64,000 bases of DNA from Pseudomonas reinekei (GTDB lineage Bacteria > Pseudomonadota > Gammaproteobacteria > Pseudomonadales > Pseudomonadaceae), in NCBI RefSeq assembly GCF_001945365.1, contig NZ_MSTQ01000001.1, positions 372,001 to 436,000 of the forward strand, given 5' to 3'. A program made the translations under genes and the position numbers. This document shows positions 47,885 to 57,473 of the stretch, one piece after another (within the stretch, counting starts at the first letter, position 1; every line of letters begins with the position of its first letter). The notes under the pieces were generated by a model that ran no database searches, was not told the origin of the DNA, and saw only the letters and a program-made list of their open reading frames with translations.

Positions 47885-48793
47885 ATGCAAGCCGAATTGA
47901 TTGTCGATGCCCGTAACGCGGTCGGTGAAAGCCCGGTGTGGGTCCCCGAGGAAAATGCCCTGTACTGGGTTGATATTCCTGCCGGGGGCCTGCAACGCTG
48001 GAGCGCCGACAGCGGGCATGTCCACGCCTGGAAGACCCCGCAAATGCTCGCGTGCATCGCCCGGCACAGCCAGGGCGGCTGGGTGGCCGGCATGGAAAGC
48101 GGGTTCTTCCATTTGGACACCCACAACGACGGCAGCCTTGATGTTGAAGTGCTCGCCGAGGTCGAACACCGCCGCCAGGACATGCGCCTCAACGATGGTC
48201 GCTGTGACCGTCAGGGGCGTTTCTGGGCCGGCAGCATGGTACTCAACATGGGCGCCAATGCCGCCGAAGGCGCGCTCTATCGCTACAGTGCCGGGCAACG
48301 CGGGCCGGTCGAAGCACAGCTGAACGGTTTCATCGTGCCCAATGGCCTGGGTTTCAGCCCGGACGGCAAGACCATGTACCTGTCGGACTCGCACCCCAAT
48401 GTGCAACTGATCTGGGCCTTCGACTACGACACCGTCAACGGCACGCCATCCAACCGTCGCGTATTCGTCGACATGAACCACTTCCCCGGCCGTCCTGACG
48501 GCGCGGCGGTGGATGCCGACGGCTGCTACTGGATTTGTGCCAACGACGCCGGGTTGATCCATCGCTTTACCCCGGACGGCCGGCTCGATCGCTCACTCGT
48601 CGTGCCGGTGAAAAAACCGACCATGTGCGCCTTCGGCGGCAGTCGACTGGACACGTTGTTCGTGACGTCGATCCGCCCGGGTGACGACCATGACGAACAG
48701 TCCCTCGCCGGCGGCGTATTCGCCCTCGACGCCGGCGTCAAAGGCTTGCCCGAACCCCAGCTCAACCCTTCACCCACCGGATTCAAAAGCTGA
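47885..48793 (+). CDS. SMP-30/gluconolactonase family lactonase
   Basis: A 302-residue six-bladed propeller: GESPVWVPEENALYWVDIP (metal Glu), MRLNDGRCDRQGRFWAGSM (Asn ligand and loop), GFIVPNGLGFSPDGKTMYLSDS (Asn and Asp ligands) and HFPGRPDGAAVDADGCYW. It should open the galactaro- or glucaro-lactone made by Udh to the aldarate. GGGAATGAG precedes the start, 54 bases after udh. Confidence 0.9.
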   Translation: MQAELIVDARNAVGESPVWVPEENALYWVDIPAGGLQRWSADSGHVHAWKTPQMLACIARHSQGGWVAGMESGFFHLDTHNDGSLDVEVLAEVEHRRQDMRLNDGRCDRQGRFWAGSMVLNMGANAAEGALYRYSAGQRGPVEAQLNGFIVPNGLGFSPDGKTMYLSDSHPNVQLIWAFDYDTVNGTPSNRRVFVDMNHFPGRPDGAAVDADGCYWICANDAGLIHRFTPDGRLDRSLVVPVKKPTMCAFGGSRLDTLFVTSIRPGDDHDEQSLAGGVFALDAGVKGLPEPQLNPSPTGFKS

Positions 48794-48852
48794 TCGTTTC
48801 TGCTGCATCGCTGTGCCTTGAATAAAAAAAACAACAAAACTGGAGACCCCCC

Positions 48853-49824
48853 ATGAACTTCAAACGTACCTTGCTCGCCGCTGCACTCCCGCTCGCCTTC
48901 TCCCTCAGCAGCGCCGCCCATGCACTGGAGATCAAATTCGCCGACATCCATCCCGCCGGTTACCCGACCGTCGTGGCTGAAGAGCAACTGGGTAAAACCC
49001 TGGTGGCCGACAGCGACGGTAAACTGACCTTCAAGATGTTCGCCGGCGGTGTGCTCGGCTCGGAAAAAGAAGTGATCGAACAGGCCCAGGTCGGTGCCAT
49101 CCAGATGGCCCGGGTCAGCCTTGGCATCGTCGGCCCGGTCGTACCGGACGTGAACGTGTTCAACATGCCGTTCGTGTTCCGCGACCAGGCACACATGCGC
49201 AAGGTCATCGACGGTGAAGTCGGCGACGAAATCCTCGACAAAATCACCAATTCCGAATTCAACCTGGTCGCCCTGGCCTGGATGGATGGCGGCACGCGCA
49301 ACATCTACACCAAGAAACCGGTACGTACCCTGGAAGACCTCAAGGGCATGAAAATCCGTGTGCAAGGTAACCCGATGTTCATCGATACCATTAACGCCAT
49401 GGGCGGTAACGGCATCGCGATGGACACCGGCGAAATCTTCAGTGCCTTGCAGACCGGCGTGATCGACGGCGCGGAAAACAACCCGCCGACCCTGCTGGAA
49501 CACAACCACTACCAGAACGCCAAGTACTACAGTCTGACCGGCCACCTGATCCTGCCTGAGCCGATCGTGATGTCGAAGATCACCTGGGAAAAACTCACGC
49601 CCGATCAGCAAACCCTGGTGAAAAAAGCCGCCAAGGCCGCCCAGGCGCAGGAACGTACCCTGTGGGACGCAAAATCGGCCAGCAGCGAGGAGAAACTCAA
49701 GGCAGCTGGCGTCGAGTTCATCACCGTCGACAAAAAACCTTTCTATGAGGCAACCGCCTCGATCCGCGAGAAATACGGCGCGCCTTACGCCGACCTGATC
49801 AAGCGTATCGAAGCCGTTCAGTAA
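48853..49824 (+). CDS. TRAP transporter substrate-binding protein (DctP)
   Basis: A 323-residue periplasmic protein with signal peptide (MNFKRTLLAAALPLAFSL, cleavage after HAL/AHA) and the DctP fold: IKFADIHPAGYPTVVAEEQ, AGGVLGSEKEVIEQAQ, TLEDLKGMKIRVQGNPMF (ligand-binding Arg) and QTGVIDGAENNPPT. The conserved Arg pairs with a carboxylate, in line with uronate binding. GGAG precedes the start. A hairpin separates it from the membrane-subunit genes. Confidence 0.93.
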   Translation: MNFKRTLLAAALPLAFSLSSAAHALEIKFADIHPAGYPTVVAEEQLGKTLVADSDGKLTFKMFAGGVLGSEKEVIEQAQVGAIQMARVSLGIVGPVVPDVNVFNMPFVFRDQAHMRKVIDGEVGDEILDKITNSEFNLVALAWMDGGTRNIYTKKPVRTLEDLKGMKIRVQGNPMFIDTINAMGGNGIAMDTGEIFSALQTGVIDGAENNPPTLLEHNHYQNAKYYSLTGHLILPEPIVMSKITWEKLTPDQQTLVKKAAKAAQAQERTLWDAKSASSEEKLKAAGVEFITVDKKPFYEATASIREKYGAPYADLIKRIEAVQ

Positions 49825-49850
49825 TCCCTCTCTGCATACAAGAAAGGCCC

Positions 49851-49885
49851 GGCGCCACTGATGTGGGTATCGATCAGTGCGCGCC
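49851..49885 (+). other. Intercistronic hairpin between dctP and dctQ
   Basis: Inverted repeat: GGCGC-CACTGAT on the left and ATCAGTG-C-GCGCC on the right (one-base bulge), 12 paired bases, 10-base loop. It lies in the 79-base gap and has no T-run. It probably protects the dctP message or attenuates readthrough so that binding protein exceeds membrane subunits. Confidence 0.6.
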
Positions 49886-49903
49886 CGGTTACGGTGGAAC
49901 CCG

Positions 49904-50431
49904 ATGAAGAATCTGCTGTTACGTTTCAATGACAAGCTCTACATGACCTGTATCTGGGTCGCCGGGCTCTCCGTATTGGCCATTGCGCTGATCATTCCCT
50001 GGGGCGTGTTTGCCCGTTATGTGCTCGGCACCGGCTCCAGTTGGCCCGAGCCCACCGCCATCCTGTTGATGATGGTCTTCACCTTCATCGGTGCGGCCGC
50101 CAGCTATCGCTCCGGCTCGCACATGGCCGTGGCGATGCTCACCGATCGCATGTCGCCAAATGTGCGCAGGGTCATGAGTGTGTTTGCACAATTGCTGATG
50201 GCGACCATCAGCCTGTTCATGGCGATCTGGGGCACCAAACTGTGCCTGTCGACGTGGAACCAGTTCATGAGTGCCCTGCCGACCCTGCGCGTCGGCATCA
50301 CCTACATGCCGATTCCGGTGGGTGGCGTGCTGACGCTGATTTTCGTTCTGGAAAAACTCATGTTCGGTGACCAGAGCAACCGCCGGGTCGTACGTTTCGA
50401 CGTCGTTGAAGAAAACGAAGGGGCTGCCTGA
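49904..50431 (+). CDS. TRAP transporter small membrane subunit (DctQ)
   Basis: A 175-residue protein with four predicted helices (about 18-38, 55-75, 93-113, 133-153). MKNLLLRFNDKLYMTCIW opens it, and FIGAAASYRSGSHMAVAML is the conserved DctQ segment. GGTGGA sits just upstream; an earlier in-frame codon at 49877 is rejected because it falls in the hairpin. Its stop is followed directly by the dctM ATG. Confidence 0.9.
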   Translation: MKNLLLRFNDKLYMTCIWVAGLSVLAIALIIPWGVFARYVLGTGSSWPEPTAILLMMVFTFIGAAASYRSGSHMAVAMLTDRMSPNVRRVMSVFAQLLMATISLFMAIWGTKLCLSTWNQFMSALPTLRVGITYMPIPVGGVLTLIFVLEKLMFGDQSNRRVVRFDVVEENEGAA

Positions 50432-51712
50432 ATGGACGCTTTTATTCTGTTGGGCAGCTTTATCGCGTTGATCCTGATCGGCATGCCGGTCGCCTACGCG
50501 CTGGGGCTTTCTGCGCTGATCGGCGCGTTCTGGATCGACATTCCGTTCCAGGCGCTGATGATTCAAGTGGCCGGGGGCGTGAACAAGTTCTCCCTGCTGG
50601 CGATTCCGTTTTTCGTGCTGGCCGGTGCGATCATGGCCGAGGGCGGCATGTCCCGCAGGCTGGTGGCGTTTGCCGGTGTGCTGGTGGGTTTCGTGCGCGG
50701 CGGCTTGTCACTGGTCAACATCATGGCCTCGACCTTCTTCGGTGCGATCTCCGGTTCTTCGGTGGCGGATACCGCTTCGGTCGGTTCGGTGCTGATACCT
50801 GAAATGGAGCGTCGCGGTTATCCGCGTGAATTCGCCACGGCGGTGACCGTCAGCGGTTCGGTACAAGCCCTGCTCACCCCGCCAAGTCACAACTCGGTGC
50901 TCTACTCACTGGCCGCAGGCGGCACAGTGTCGATTGCCTCGCTGTTCATGGCCGGCGTGGTGCCGGGCTTGCTGATGAGCGCGTGCCTGATGGTCCTGTG
51001 CCTGATCTTCGCCAAGAAGCGTGACTACCCCAAAGGTGAAGTCATTCCGATGCGCGAAGCGCTGAAGATCTGCGGCGAAGCGCTGTGGGGCCTGATGGCG
51101 ATGGTCATCATTCTCGGCGGCATTTTGTCGGGTATTTTCACTGCCACCGAGTCTGCGGCGATTGCGGTGTTGTGGTCGTTCTTCGTGACCATGTTCATCT
51201 ACCGCGACTACAAATGGAGCGAACTGCCGAAACTGATGCACCGCACGGTGCGCACGATTTCGATTGTGATGATCCTCATCGGCTTCGCTGCAAGCTTCGG
51301 CTACATCATGACGCTGATGCAGATTCCGGCGAAGATCACCACGATGTTCCTGACCCTGTCGGACAACCGTTACGTGATCCTGATGTGCATCAACGTCATG
51401 CTACTGTTGCTCGGCACCGTGATGGACATGGCACCGCTGATCCTCATCCTGACGCCGATCCTGATGCCGGTGATTCTGGGGATTGGTGTGGACCCGGTGC
51501 AATTCGGCATGATCATGCTGGTGAACCTGGGGATTGGTTTGATAACGCCGCCGGTGGGCGCGGTACTCTTCGTGGGGTCGGCCGTGGGTAAAGTCAGTAT
51601 CGAAAAGACCGTCAAGGCGCTCCTGCCGTTCTATGCCGTGCTGTTCCTGGTGTTGCTGGGCGTGACTTACGTTCCAGCCTTGTCGCTGTGGTTGCCGCAT
51701 TTGGTGTTGTAA
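50432..51712 (+). CDS. TRAP transporter large permease subunit (DctM)
   Basis: A 426-residue transport channel with about 11-12 helices: LIGMPVAYALGLSALIG, AIPFFVLAGAIMAEGGM, MASTFFGAISGSSVADTASVG and NLGIGLITPPVGAVLFVGSA are DctM hallmarks. Translation is coupled to dctQ (no gap). With DctP and DctQ it forms a sodium-dependent high-affinity importer for the hexuronate. Confidence 0.94.
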   Translation: MDAFILLGSFIALILIGMPVAYALGLSALIGAFWIDIPFQALMIQVAGGVNKFSLLAIPFFVLAGAIMAEGGMSRRLVAFAGVLVGFVRGGLSLVNIMASTFFGAISGSSVADTASVGSVLIPEMERRGYPREFATAVTVSGSVQALLTPPSHNSVLYSLAAGGTVSIASLFMAGVVPGLLMSACLMVLCLIFAKKRDYPKGEVIPMREALKICGEALWGLMAMVIILGGILSGIFTATESAAIAVLWSFFVTMFIYRDYKWSELPKLMHRTVRTISIVMILIGFAASFGYIMTLMQIPAKITTMFLTLSDNRYVILMCINVMLLLLGTVMDMAPLILILTPILMPVILGIGVDPVQFGMIMLVNLGIGLITPPVGAVLFVGSAVGKVSIEKTVKALLPFYAVLFLVLLGVTYVPALSLWLPHLVL

Positions 51713-51732
51713 CGAAGTTCAGCAAAACGCCC

Positions 51733-51762
51733 TGTGGCGAGGGAGCAAGCTCCCTCGCCACA
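51733..51762. repeat. Perfect REP palindrome (TGTGGCGAGGGAGC)
   Basis: A 14-2-14 inverted repeat, arm TGTGGCGAGGGAGC, between dctM and the epimerase gene. It may act as a hairpin end for the TRAP operon while permitting readthrough. Confidence 0.88.
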
Positions 51763-51786
51763 AAAGCCCCACAATGAGCCAATCAG

Positions 51787-52650
51787 ATGACACTGCTCGA
51801 ACTTGAAGACGCCTTCACCCGCCTCACCCTCGCCCCCGAACTCGGCGGCAGCATCGTCAACTGGGTGGTGCGCAGCACCGGCAAACCCTTGTTGCGTCAC
51901 ACCGACACCCACGCCCTCAACACCGGTTTGCCGGGCAAGCTCGGTTGCTTCCCTTTGGTGCCGTGGTCCAACCGGATTGCCCAAGGCGGTTTCGACTGCC
52001 CCGATGGCTGGCTGGCCCTGTCGCCCAACAGCGTCACCGATCCGCTGCCGATTCATGGCAGCGCCTGGCAGCAACCCTGGCAAGTGGTGTCGACGACCCC
52101 GGATGAAGTGATCCTGCAACTCGACAGCGCCTGCCCCTTTGCCTATTGCGCCCGTCAACGGTTCCATCTGAGCGAAGGCAAGCTGAGCATCGAACTGAGC
52201 GTTACGCACCTGGCCGAACAGCCGGCCTGGCATGGCCTGGGGCTGCATCCGTATCTACCGCGTACCGCCAACACCCAATTGCAGGCGCCCGCCCGTCAGG
52301 TGTGGTTTTGCGATTCGGCAAAACTGCCGACTCACCTCGACGAAGTCCCCGCGCACTGGGATTTCCAGCAACTCAAGGGATTGCCCGAAACACTGGTCGA
52401 CAATGGCTTCTGCGAATGGGATGGCCACTGCCTGATCCAGCAACCGGACCTCGGTTATGAACTGCAGTGCCAGGCCAGCGGCAGTGATTACTACCTGCTC
52501 TACTGCCCGGTTGACCTGGGGTTCTTCTGCATTGAGCCGGTCAGCCACCCGGTCAACGCGCACCACCTGCCCGGTCGGCCGGGGTTGCGTTTGCTCGAAC
52601 AGGGGCAAAGCGCTGAACTGGGTTTCAGCCTGCAATATCGCGCGTTATAA
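51787..52650 (+). CDS. Aldose 1-epimerase
   Basis: A 287-residue galactose-mutarotase-fold protein: PLVPWSNRIAQGGF, IHGSAWQQPW (His), WHGLGLHPYLPR (His) and the catalytic Glu in CIEPVSHPVNAHH. It interconverts alpha and beta sugars, here most likely hexuronates for Udh. It is in line with the TRAP operon, 74 bases behind it across a REP. Its stop overlaps that of the convergent gene in TTATAA. Confidence 0.9.
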   Translation: MTLLELEDAFTRLTLAPELGGSIVNWVVRSTGKPLLRHTDTHALNTGLPGKLGCFPLVPWSNRIAQGGFDCPDGWLALSPNSVTDPLPIHGSAWQQPWQVVSTTPDEVILQLDSACPFAYCARQRFHLSEGKLSIELSVTHLAEQPAWHGLGLHPYLPRTANTQLQAPARQVWFCDSAKLPTHLDEVPAHWDFQQLKGLPETLVDNGFCEWDGHCLIQQPDLGYELQCQASGSDYYLLYCPVDLGFFCIEPVSHPVNAHHLPGRPGLRLLEQGQSAELGFSLQYRAL

Positions 52651-53466
52651 GGCGCGCGCGAGCATGTAGAGGGCAACCACCAGACAGATGCTGGCAAACC
52701 CGACTTGCAACGCCCGCGCTGGCACCTGCGCACACAGCTTGCGGCCAATGATCATGCCGACAATGCTCGACACGATAAACGCAATGCCCAAACCGTCGAT
52801 GCTCACCCCGGCATGGAACGCGCCGATCACGCCGATGGCCGAGATCAGACTGATCACCATCAGCGACGTCGCGACGATCCCGCGCATCTGCACGTCGGTC
52901 AGTTGTTTGAAGGCCGGGACGATCAGAAAACCGCCACCGACACCCAGCAATCCCGACACCACGCCGGTCACTGCACCGAGGGCCGCCAGGGTCGCGGTGC
53001 ATTTGGCGGTCCAGGAAAAGCGCCCGGTCTGTTGATCGAGCATGCAGTTCTTCTGACCCCAGTTGGCATGGCCATGGTCGCTCGGCCCCTCGTCCTGGCG
53101 TTCACGACGCAGCATCCGCGCGGCCACCATGACCATCAGCAGGCTGAACAGGATCATCAGGATTTTTTCCGGCAACTGATGGGCAAAGTAGATGCCCACC
53201 GGCGAAAACACCGCGCCGAGTGCCGCAATCAAGAGTGCCGCGCGATAGCGCACCAGACCATGCCGCAAACCGTCGATGGCCCCCACCAATGCCGCGCTGC
53301 CCACCGCAAACAATGCGACGGGCGCCGCGGTAGTCATGCTCCAGCCAAGGCCAAGCACCAGCGCCGGCACGGCAAGAATGCCGCCGCCGGCTCCGGTCAA
53401 CCCCAACACCAACCCCATGACCACACCAAAAAAACTCGCCAGCCACATAAAACGCCCGTAATCCAT
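52645..53466 (-). CDS. TSUP family (TauE/SafE) exporter
   Basis: A 273-residue inner-membrane protein with about eight helices and paired TSUP repeats: FFGVVMGLVLGLTGAGGGIL and VTGVVSGLLGVGGGFLIVP. The family exports sulfite, sulfoacetate or other sulfur anions. It is divergent from an ETHE1-like metallohydrolase with about 140 bases between, a common sulfide/persulfide detoxification pairing. The link to sulfur is inferred from that pairing. Confidence 0.88.
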   Translation of the reverse strand: MDYGRFMWLASFFGVVMGLVLGLTGAGGGILAVPALVLGLGWSMTTAAPVALFAVGSAALVGAIDGLRHGLVRYRAALLIAALGAVFSPVGIYFAHQLPEKILMILFSLLMVMVAARMLRRERQDEGPSDHGHANWGQKNCMLDQQTGRFSWTAKCTATLAALGAVTGVVSGLLGVGGGFLIVPAFKQLTDVQMRGIVATSLMVISLISAIGVIGAFHAGVSIDGLGIAFIVSSIVGMIIGRKLCAQVPARALQVGFASICLVVALYMLARAL

Positions 53467-53609
53467 GACAAAGGCCGGGAACGCCCGGTATCGATAGAGT
53501 GACAGGATAGAGCCCGCCCGGGTTTTCGTTAACAGAAATGACGCAGGGACTGGTCAGCGCAGGGAGAATGAAACTAACCTCATGGCTTGTTCACCAAGAA
53601 ACAACTCCC

Positions 53610-54473
53610 ATGCCAGCCCTGATTGAAGCCTTTTTCGACGACGCCTCATCCACCTACAGCTACGTGATCTACGAAGCCGATGGCGGGCCATGCGCGATCG
53701 TCGACCCGGTGCTCGACTACGACCCCGCCGCCGGGCGAACCACCACCGTGCAGGCTGACCGCATCATCGCCTTCGTGCGTGAACATCGCTTGCAAGTGCA
53801 GTGGTTGCTGGAAACCCACGCCCACGCCGATCACCTGTCCGCCGCGCCCTATCTGCGCCGGGAACTGGGCGGTCAGATCGCCATCGGTCAATCGATCTGC
53901 AAGGTGCAAACCGTATTCAAGACCCTCTTCAATCTTGAGCCGGGATTCTGCATCGACGGTTCGCAGTTCGATCACCTGTTCGCCCCGGACGAGTCATTTT
54001 CCATTGGCAACCTCAAGGCCAAGGCCCTGCATGTGCCCGGCCATACCCCGGCGGACATGGCGTACCTGATCGGCAACGATGTGATTCTGGTAGGCGACAC
54101 GCTGTTCATGCCCGACGTCGGCACCGCGCGCTGCGACTTTCCTGGAGGCGATGCTCACCAGATGTTCACCTCGATCCACAAACTGCTGGCCTTCCCCGCC
54201 AGCGTGCACCTCTACGTCTGCCACGATTACCCGCCCGAGGGCCGCGCTCCCCAATGTATGACCACCGTCGGTGAACAACGCAGAAGTAACATCCATGTGC
54301 GTGACGGCATCGACGAGGCAGCTTTCGTTGCCATGCGTACTCAGCGCGATGAGGGGTTGGGCATGCCGACGCTGTTGCTGCCGGCGATCCAGGTGAATGT
54401 GCGGGCCGGGAATCTGCCCCCGGCGGAGGACAATGGCGTGACCTACCTGAAGATTCCGATCAATCAGTTTTAA
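53610..54473 (+). CDS. Metallo-beta-lactamase-fold hydrolase (ETHE1/Blh-like)
   Basis: A 287-residue protein: metal motif THAHADHLSAAPYL (HxHxDH), HVPGHTPADMAYLIG, DTLFMPDVGTARCDFPGGDAH and a late HDYPPEGR. This is close to persulfide dioxygenase and Blh hydrolases, which oxidise glutathione persulfide and are typically next to TauE/SafE genes. ATG 53610 gives the usual N-terminus; the open frame starts earlier (53538) but has no better ribosome site. No rhodanese domain is fused. Confidence 0.88.
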   Translation: MPALIEAFFDDASSTYSYVIYEADGGPCAIVDPVLDYDPAAGRTTTVQADRIIAFVREHRLQVQWLLETHAHADHLSAAPYLRRELGGQIAIGQSICKVQTVFKTLFNLEPGFCIDGSQFDHLFAPDESFSIGNLKAKALHVPGHTPADMAYLIGNDVILVGDTLFMPDVGTARCDFPGGDAHQMFTSIHKLLAFPASVHLYVCHDYPPEGRAPQCMTTVGEQRRSNIHVRDGIDEAAFVAMRTQRDEGLGMPTLLLPAIQVNVRAGNLPPAEDNGVTYLKIPINQF

Positions 54474-54503
54474 GATCGACAGTAAGCGGCTCCCTCAAGG
54501 CAC

Positions 54504-54992
54504 TCAGGCTCCCAAGGTCAATCCATTCGCCGGCAACGGCAACGCGGTTTTGTAGCGCACCTGCTTGAGCGCAAAACTCGACCGAATGTTCGCCACCCCC
54601 GGCACCTTGGTCAGAAAGTCCATCATGAAGCGCTCCAGCGACTGAATGGTCGGCACCAGCACCCGGATCAAGTAATCCGGGTCGCCGGCCATCAGGTAGC
54701 ACTCCATCACTTCGGGGCGGTCGGAAATCGCCTCTTCGAAATGCTGCAAAGCCTCCTCTACCTGCTTCTCCAGGCTGACGTGGATGAACACGTTCACATG
54801 CAGCCCCAGCAGATCGGCATCCAGTAGCGTGACCTGCTCGCGAATCAGGCCCAGTTCTTCCATCGCCTTGACCCGGTTGAAACACGGCGTCGGCGACAGG
54901 TTGACCGAGCGTGCGAGGTCGGCATTGGTGATGCGGGCGTTCTCCTGAAGGCTGTTGAGAATGCCGATATCGGTACGGTCCAGTTTGCGCAT
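54504..54992 (-). CDS. bkdR: BkdR, Lrp/AsnC-family activator of the bkd operon
   Basis: A 162-residue regulator: helix-turn-helix [27 protein letters not shown] and an AsnC_trans_reg ligand domain (about 68-145; [35 protein letters not shown]). Divergent from bkdA1 and matching the known P. putida arrangement, where BkdR with L-branched amino acids activates bkd. Confidence 0.93.
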   Translation of the reverse strand: MRKLDRTDIGILNSLQENARITNADLARSVNLSPTPCFNRVKAMEELGLIREQVTLLDADLLGLHVNVFIHVSLEKQVEEALQHFEEAISDRPEVMECYLMAGDPDYLIRVLVPTIQSLERFMMDFLTKVPGVANIRSSFALKQVRYKTALPLPANGLTLGA

Positions 54993-55021
54993 GAGACAAA
55001 ACCACCTGTTTTTTATGTTTA

Positions 55022-55076
55022 TGCAGATTTTTTATCTGCAAATGATCTTGAGCGCAACGAAACAGAGAGAAATATT
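55022..55076 (+). promoter_or_regulatory. bkd control region: palindrome and promoter
   Basis: TGCAGAT (55022-55028) and ATCTGCA (55034-55040) form a perfect 7-5-7 inverted repeat with a T-rich centre, a plausible BkdR site. Downstream, TTGAGC (55048-55053) and AATATT (55071-55076), 17 bases apart, are a candidate promoter. The 185-base intergenic region is AT-rich as expected for Lrp-family control. Confidence 0.55.
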
Positions 55077-55105
55077 CTTCTTGGCCGGGCCTATGATGTT
55101 TGTAG

Positions 55106-56413
<1,308 letters not shown>

Positions 56414-56414
56414 C

Positions 56415-57473
56415 ATGAACGATCACAACAACAATATCGAGCTGGAAACCGCCATGACCACGACCACCATGACCATGATCCAGGCCCTGCGCTCGGCCAT
56501 GGATGTGATGCTTGAACGTGATGACAACGTCGTGGTGTTCGGCCAGGACGTGGGTTACTTCGGCGGCGTGTTCCGCTGCACCGAAGGCCTGCAGAACAAG
56601 TACGGCACTTCACGGGTGTTCGACGCGCCGATTTCCGAGAGCGGCATCGTCGGCGTCGCCGTGGGCATGGGCGCCTATGGCCTGCGCCCGGTGGCCGAGA
56701 TCCAGTTCGCCGACTACGTGTACCCGGCCTCCGACCAGATCATTTCCGAAGCCGCCCGCCTGCGTTATCGCTCGGCCGGCGAGTTCACCGCCCCCATGAC
56801 CCTGCGCATGCCTTGCGGCGGCGGCATTTACGGCGGTCAGACCCACAGCCAGAGCATCGAGGCGATGTTCACTCAGGTGTGCGGTTTGCGCACGGTCATG
56901 CCGTCCAACCCGTACGACGCCAAGGGTTTGCTGATCGCCTCCATCGAGAACGATGACCCGGTGATCTTCCTCGAGCCCAAACGCCTGTACAACGGCCCGT
57001 TCGACGGCCACCACGACCGCCCGGTAACCCCGTGGTCGAAACACCCGGCCGCGCAAGTGCCGGACGGTTACTACACCGTGCCGCTGGATGTCGCCGCCAT
57101 CACCCGTCCGGGCAAGGACGTGACCATCCTGACCTACGGCACCACCGTGTACGTCTCGCAAGTGGCTGCTGAAGAAACGGGCATCGACGCCGAAGTCATC
57201 GACCTGCGCAGCCTGTGGCCGCTGGACCTGGACACCATCGTCAAGTCGGTGAAGAAAACCGGCCGCTGCGTGGTGGTCCATGAAGCGACCCGCACTTGCG
57301 GTTTCGGTGCCGAACTGGTGTCGCTGGTGCAAGAGCATTGCTTCCACCACCTGGAAGCGCCAATCGAACGCGTCACCGGATGGGACACCCCCTACCCGCA
57401 CGCGCAAGAGTGGGCGTATTTCCCTGGGCCGTCCCGAGTGGGCGCGGCGTTGAAACGGGTCATGGAGGTCTGA
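56415..57473 (+). CDS. bkdA2: Branched-chain 2-oxo acid dehydrogenase E1 beta
   Basis: A 352-residue subunit with transketolase pyrimidine domain (VVVFGQDVGYFGGVFRCTEGL, DAPISESGIVGVAVGMGAYG, ADYVYPASDQIISEAARLRY) and C-terminal transketolase domain (IDLRSLWPLDLDTIVKSVKKT). It begins one base after the bkdA1 stop. An internal ATG cluster around codons 14-20 could be an alternative start, since homologues commonly begin near MTTTTMTMIQALRS. Confidence 0.95.
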   Translation: MNDHNNNIELETAMTTTTMTMIQALRSAMDVMLERDDNVVVFGQDVGYFGGVFRCTEGLQNKYGTSRVFDAPISESGIVGVAVGMGAYGLRPVAEIQFADYVYPASDQIISEAARLRYRSAGEFTAPMTLRMPCGGGIYGGQTHSQSIEAMFTQVCGLRTVMPSNPYDAKGLLIASIENDDPVIFLEPKRLYNGPFDGHHDRPVTPWSKHPAAQVPDGYYTVPLDVAAITRPGKDVTILTYGTTVYVSQVAAEETGIDAEVIDLRSLWPLDLDTIVKSVKKTGRCVVVHEATRTCGFGAELVSLVQEHCFHHLEAPIERVTGWDTPYPHAQEWAYFPGPSRVGAALKRVMEV

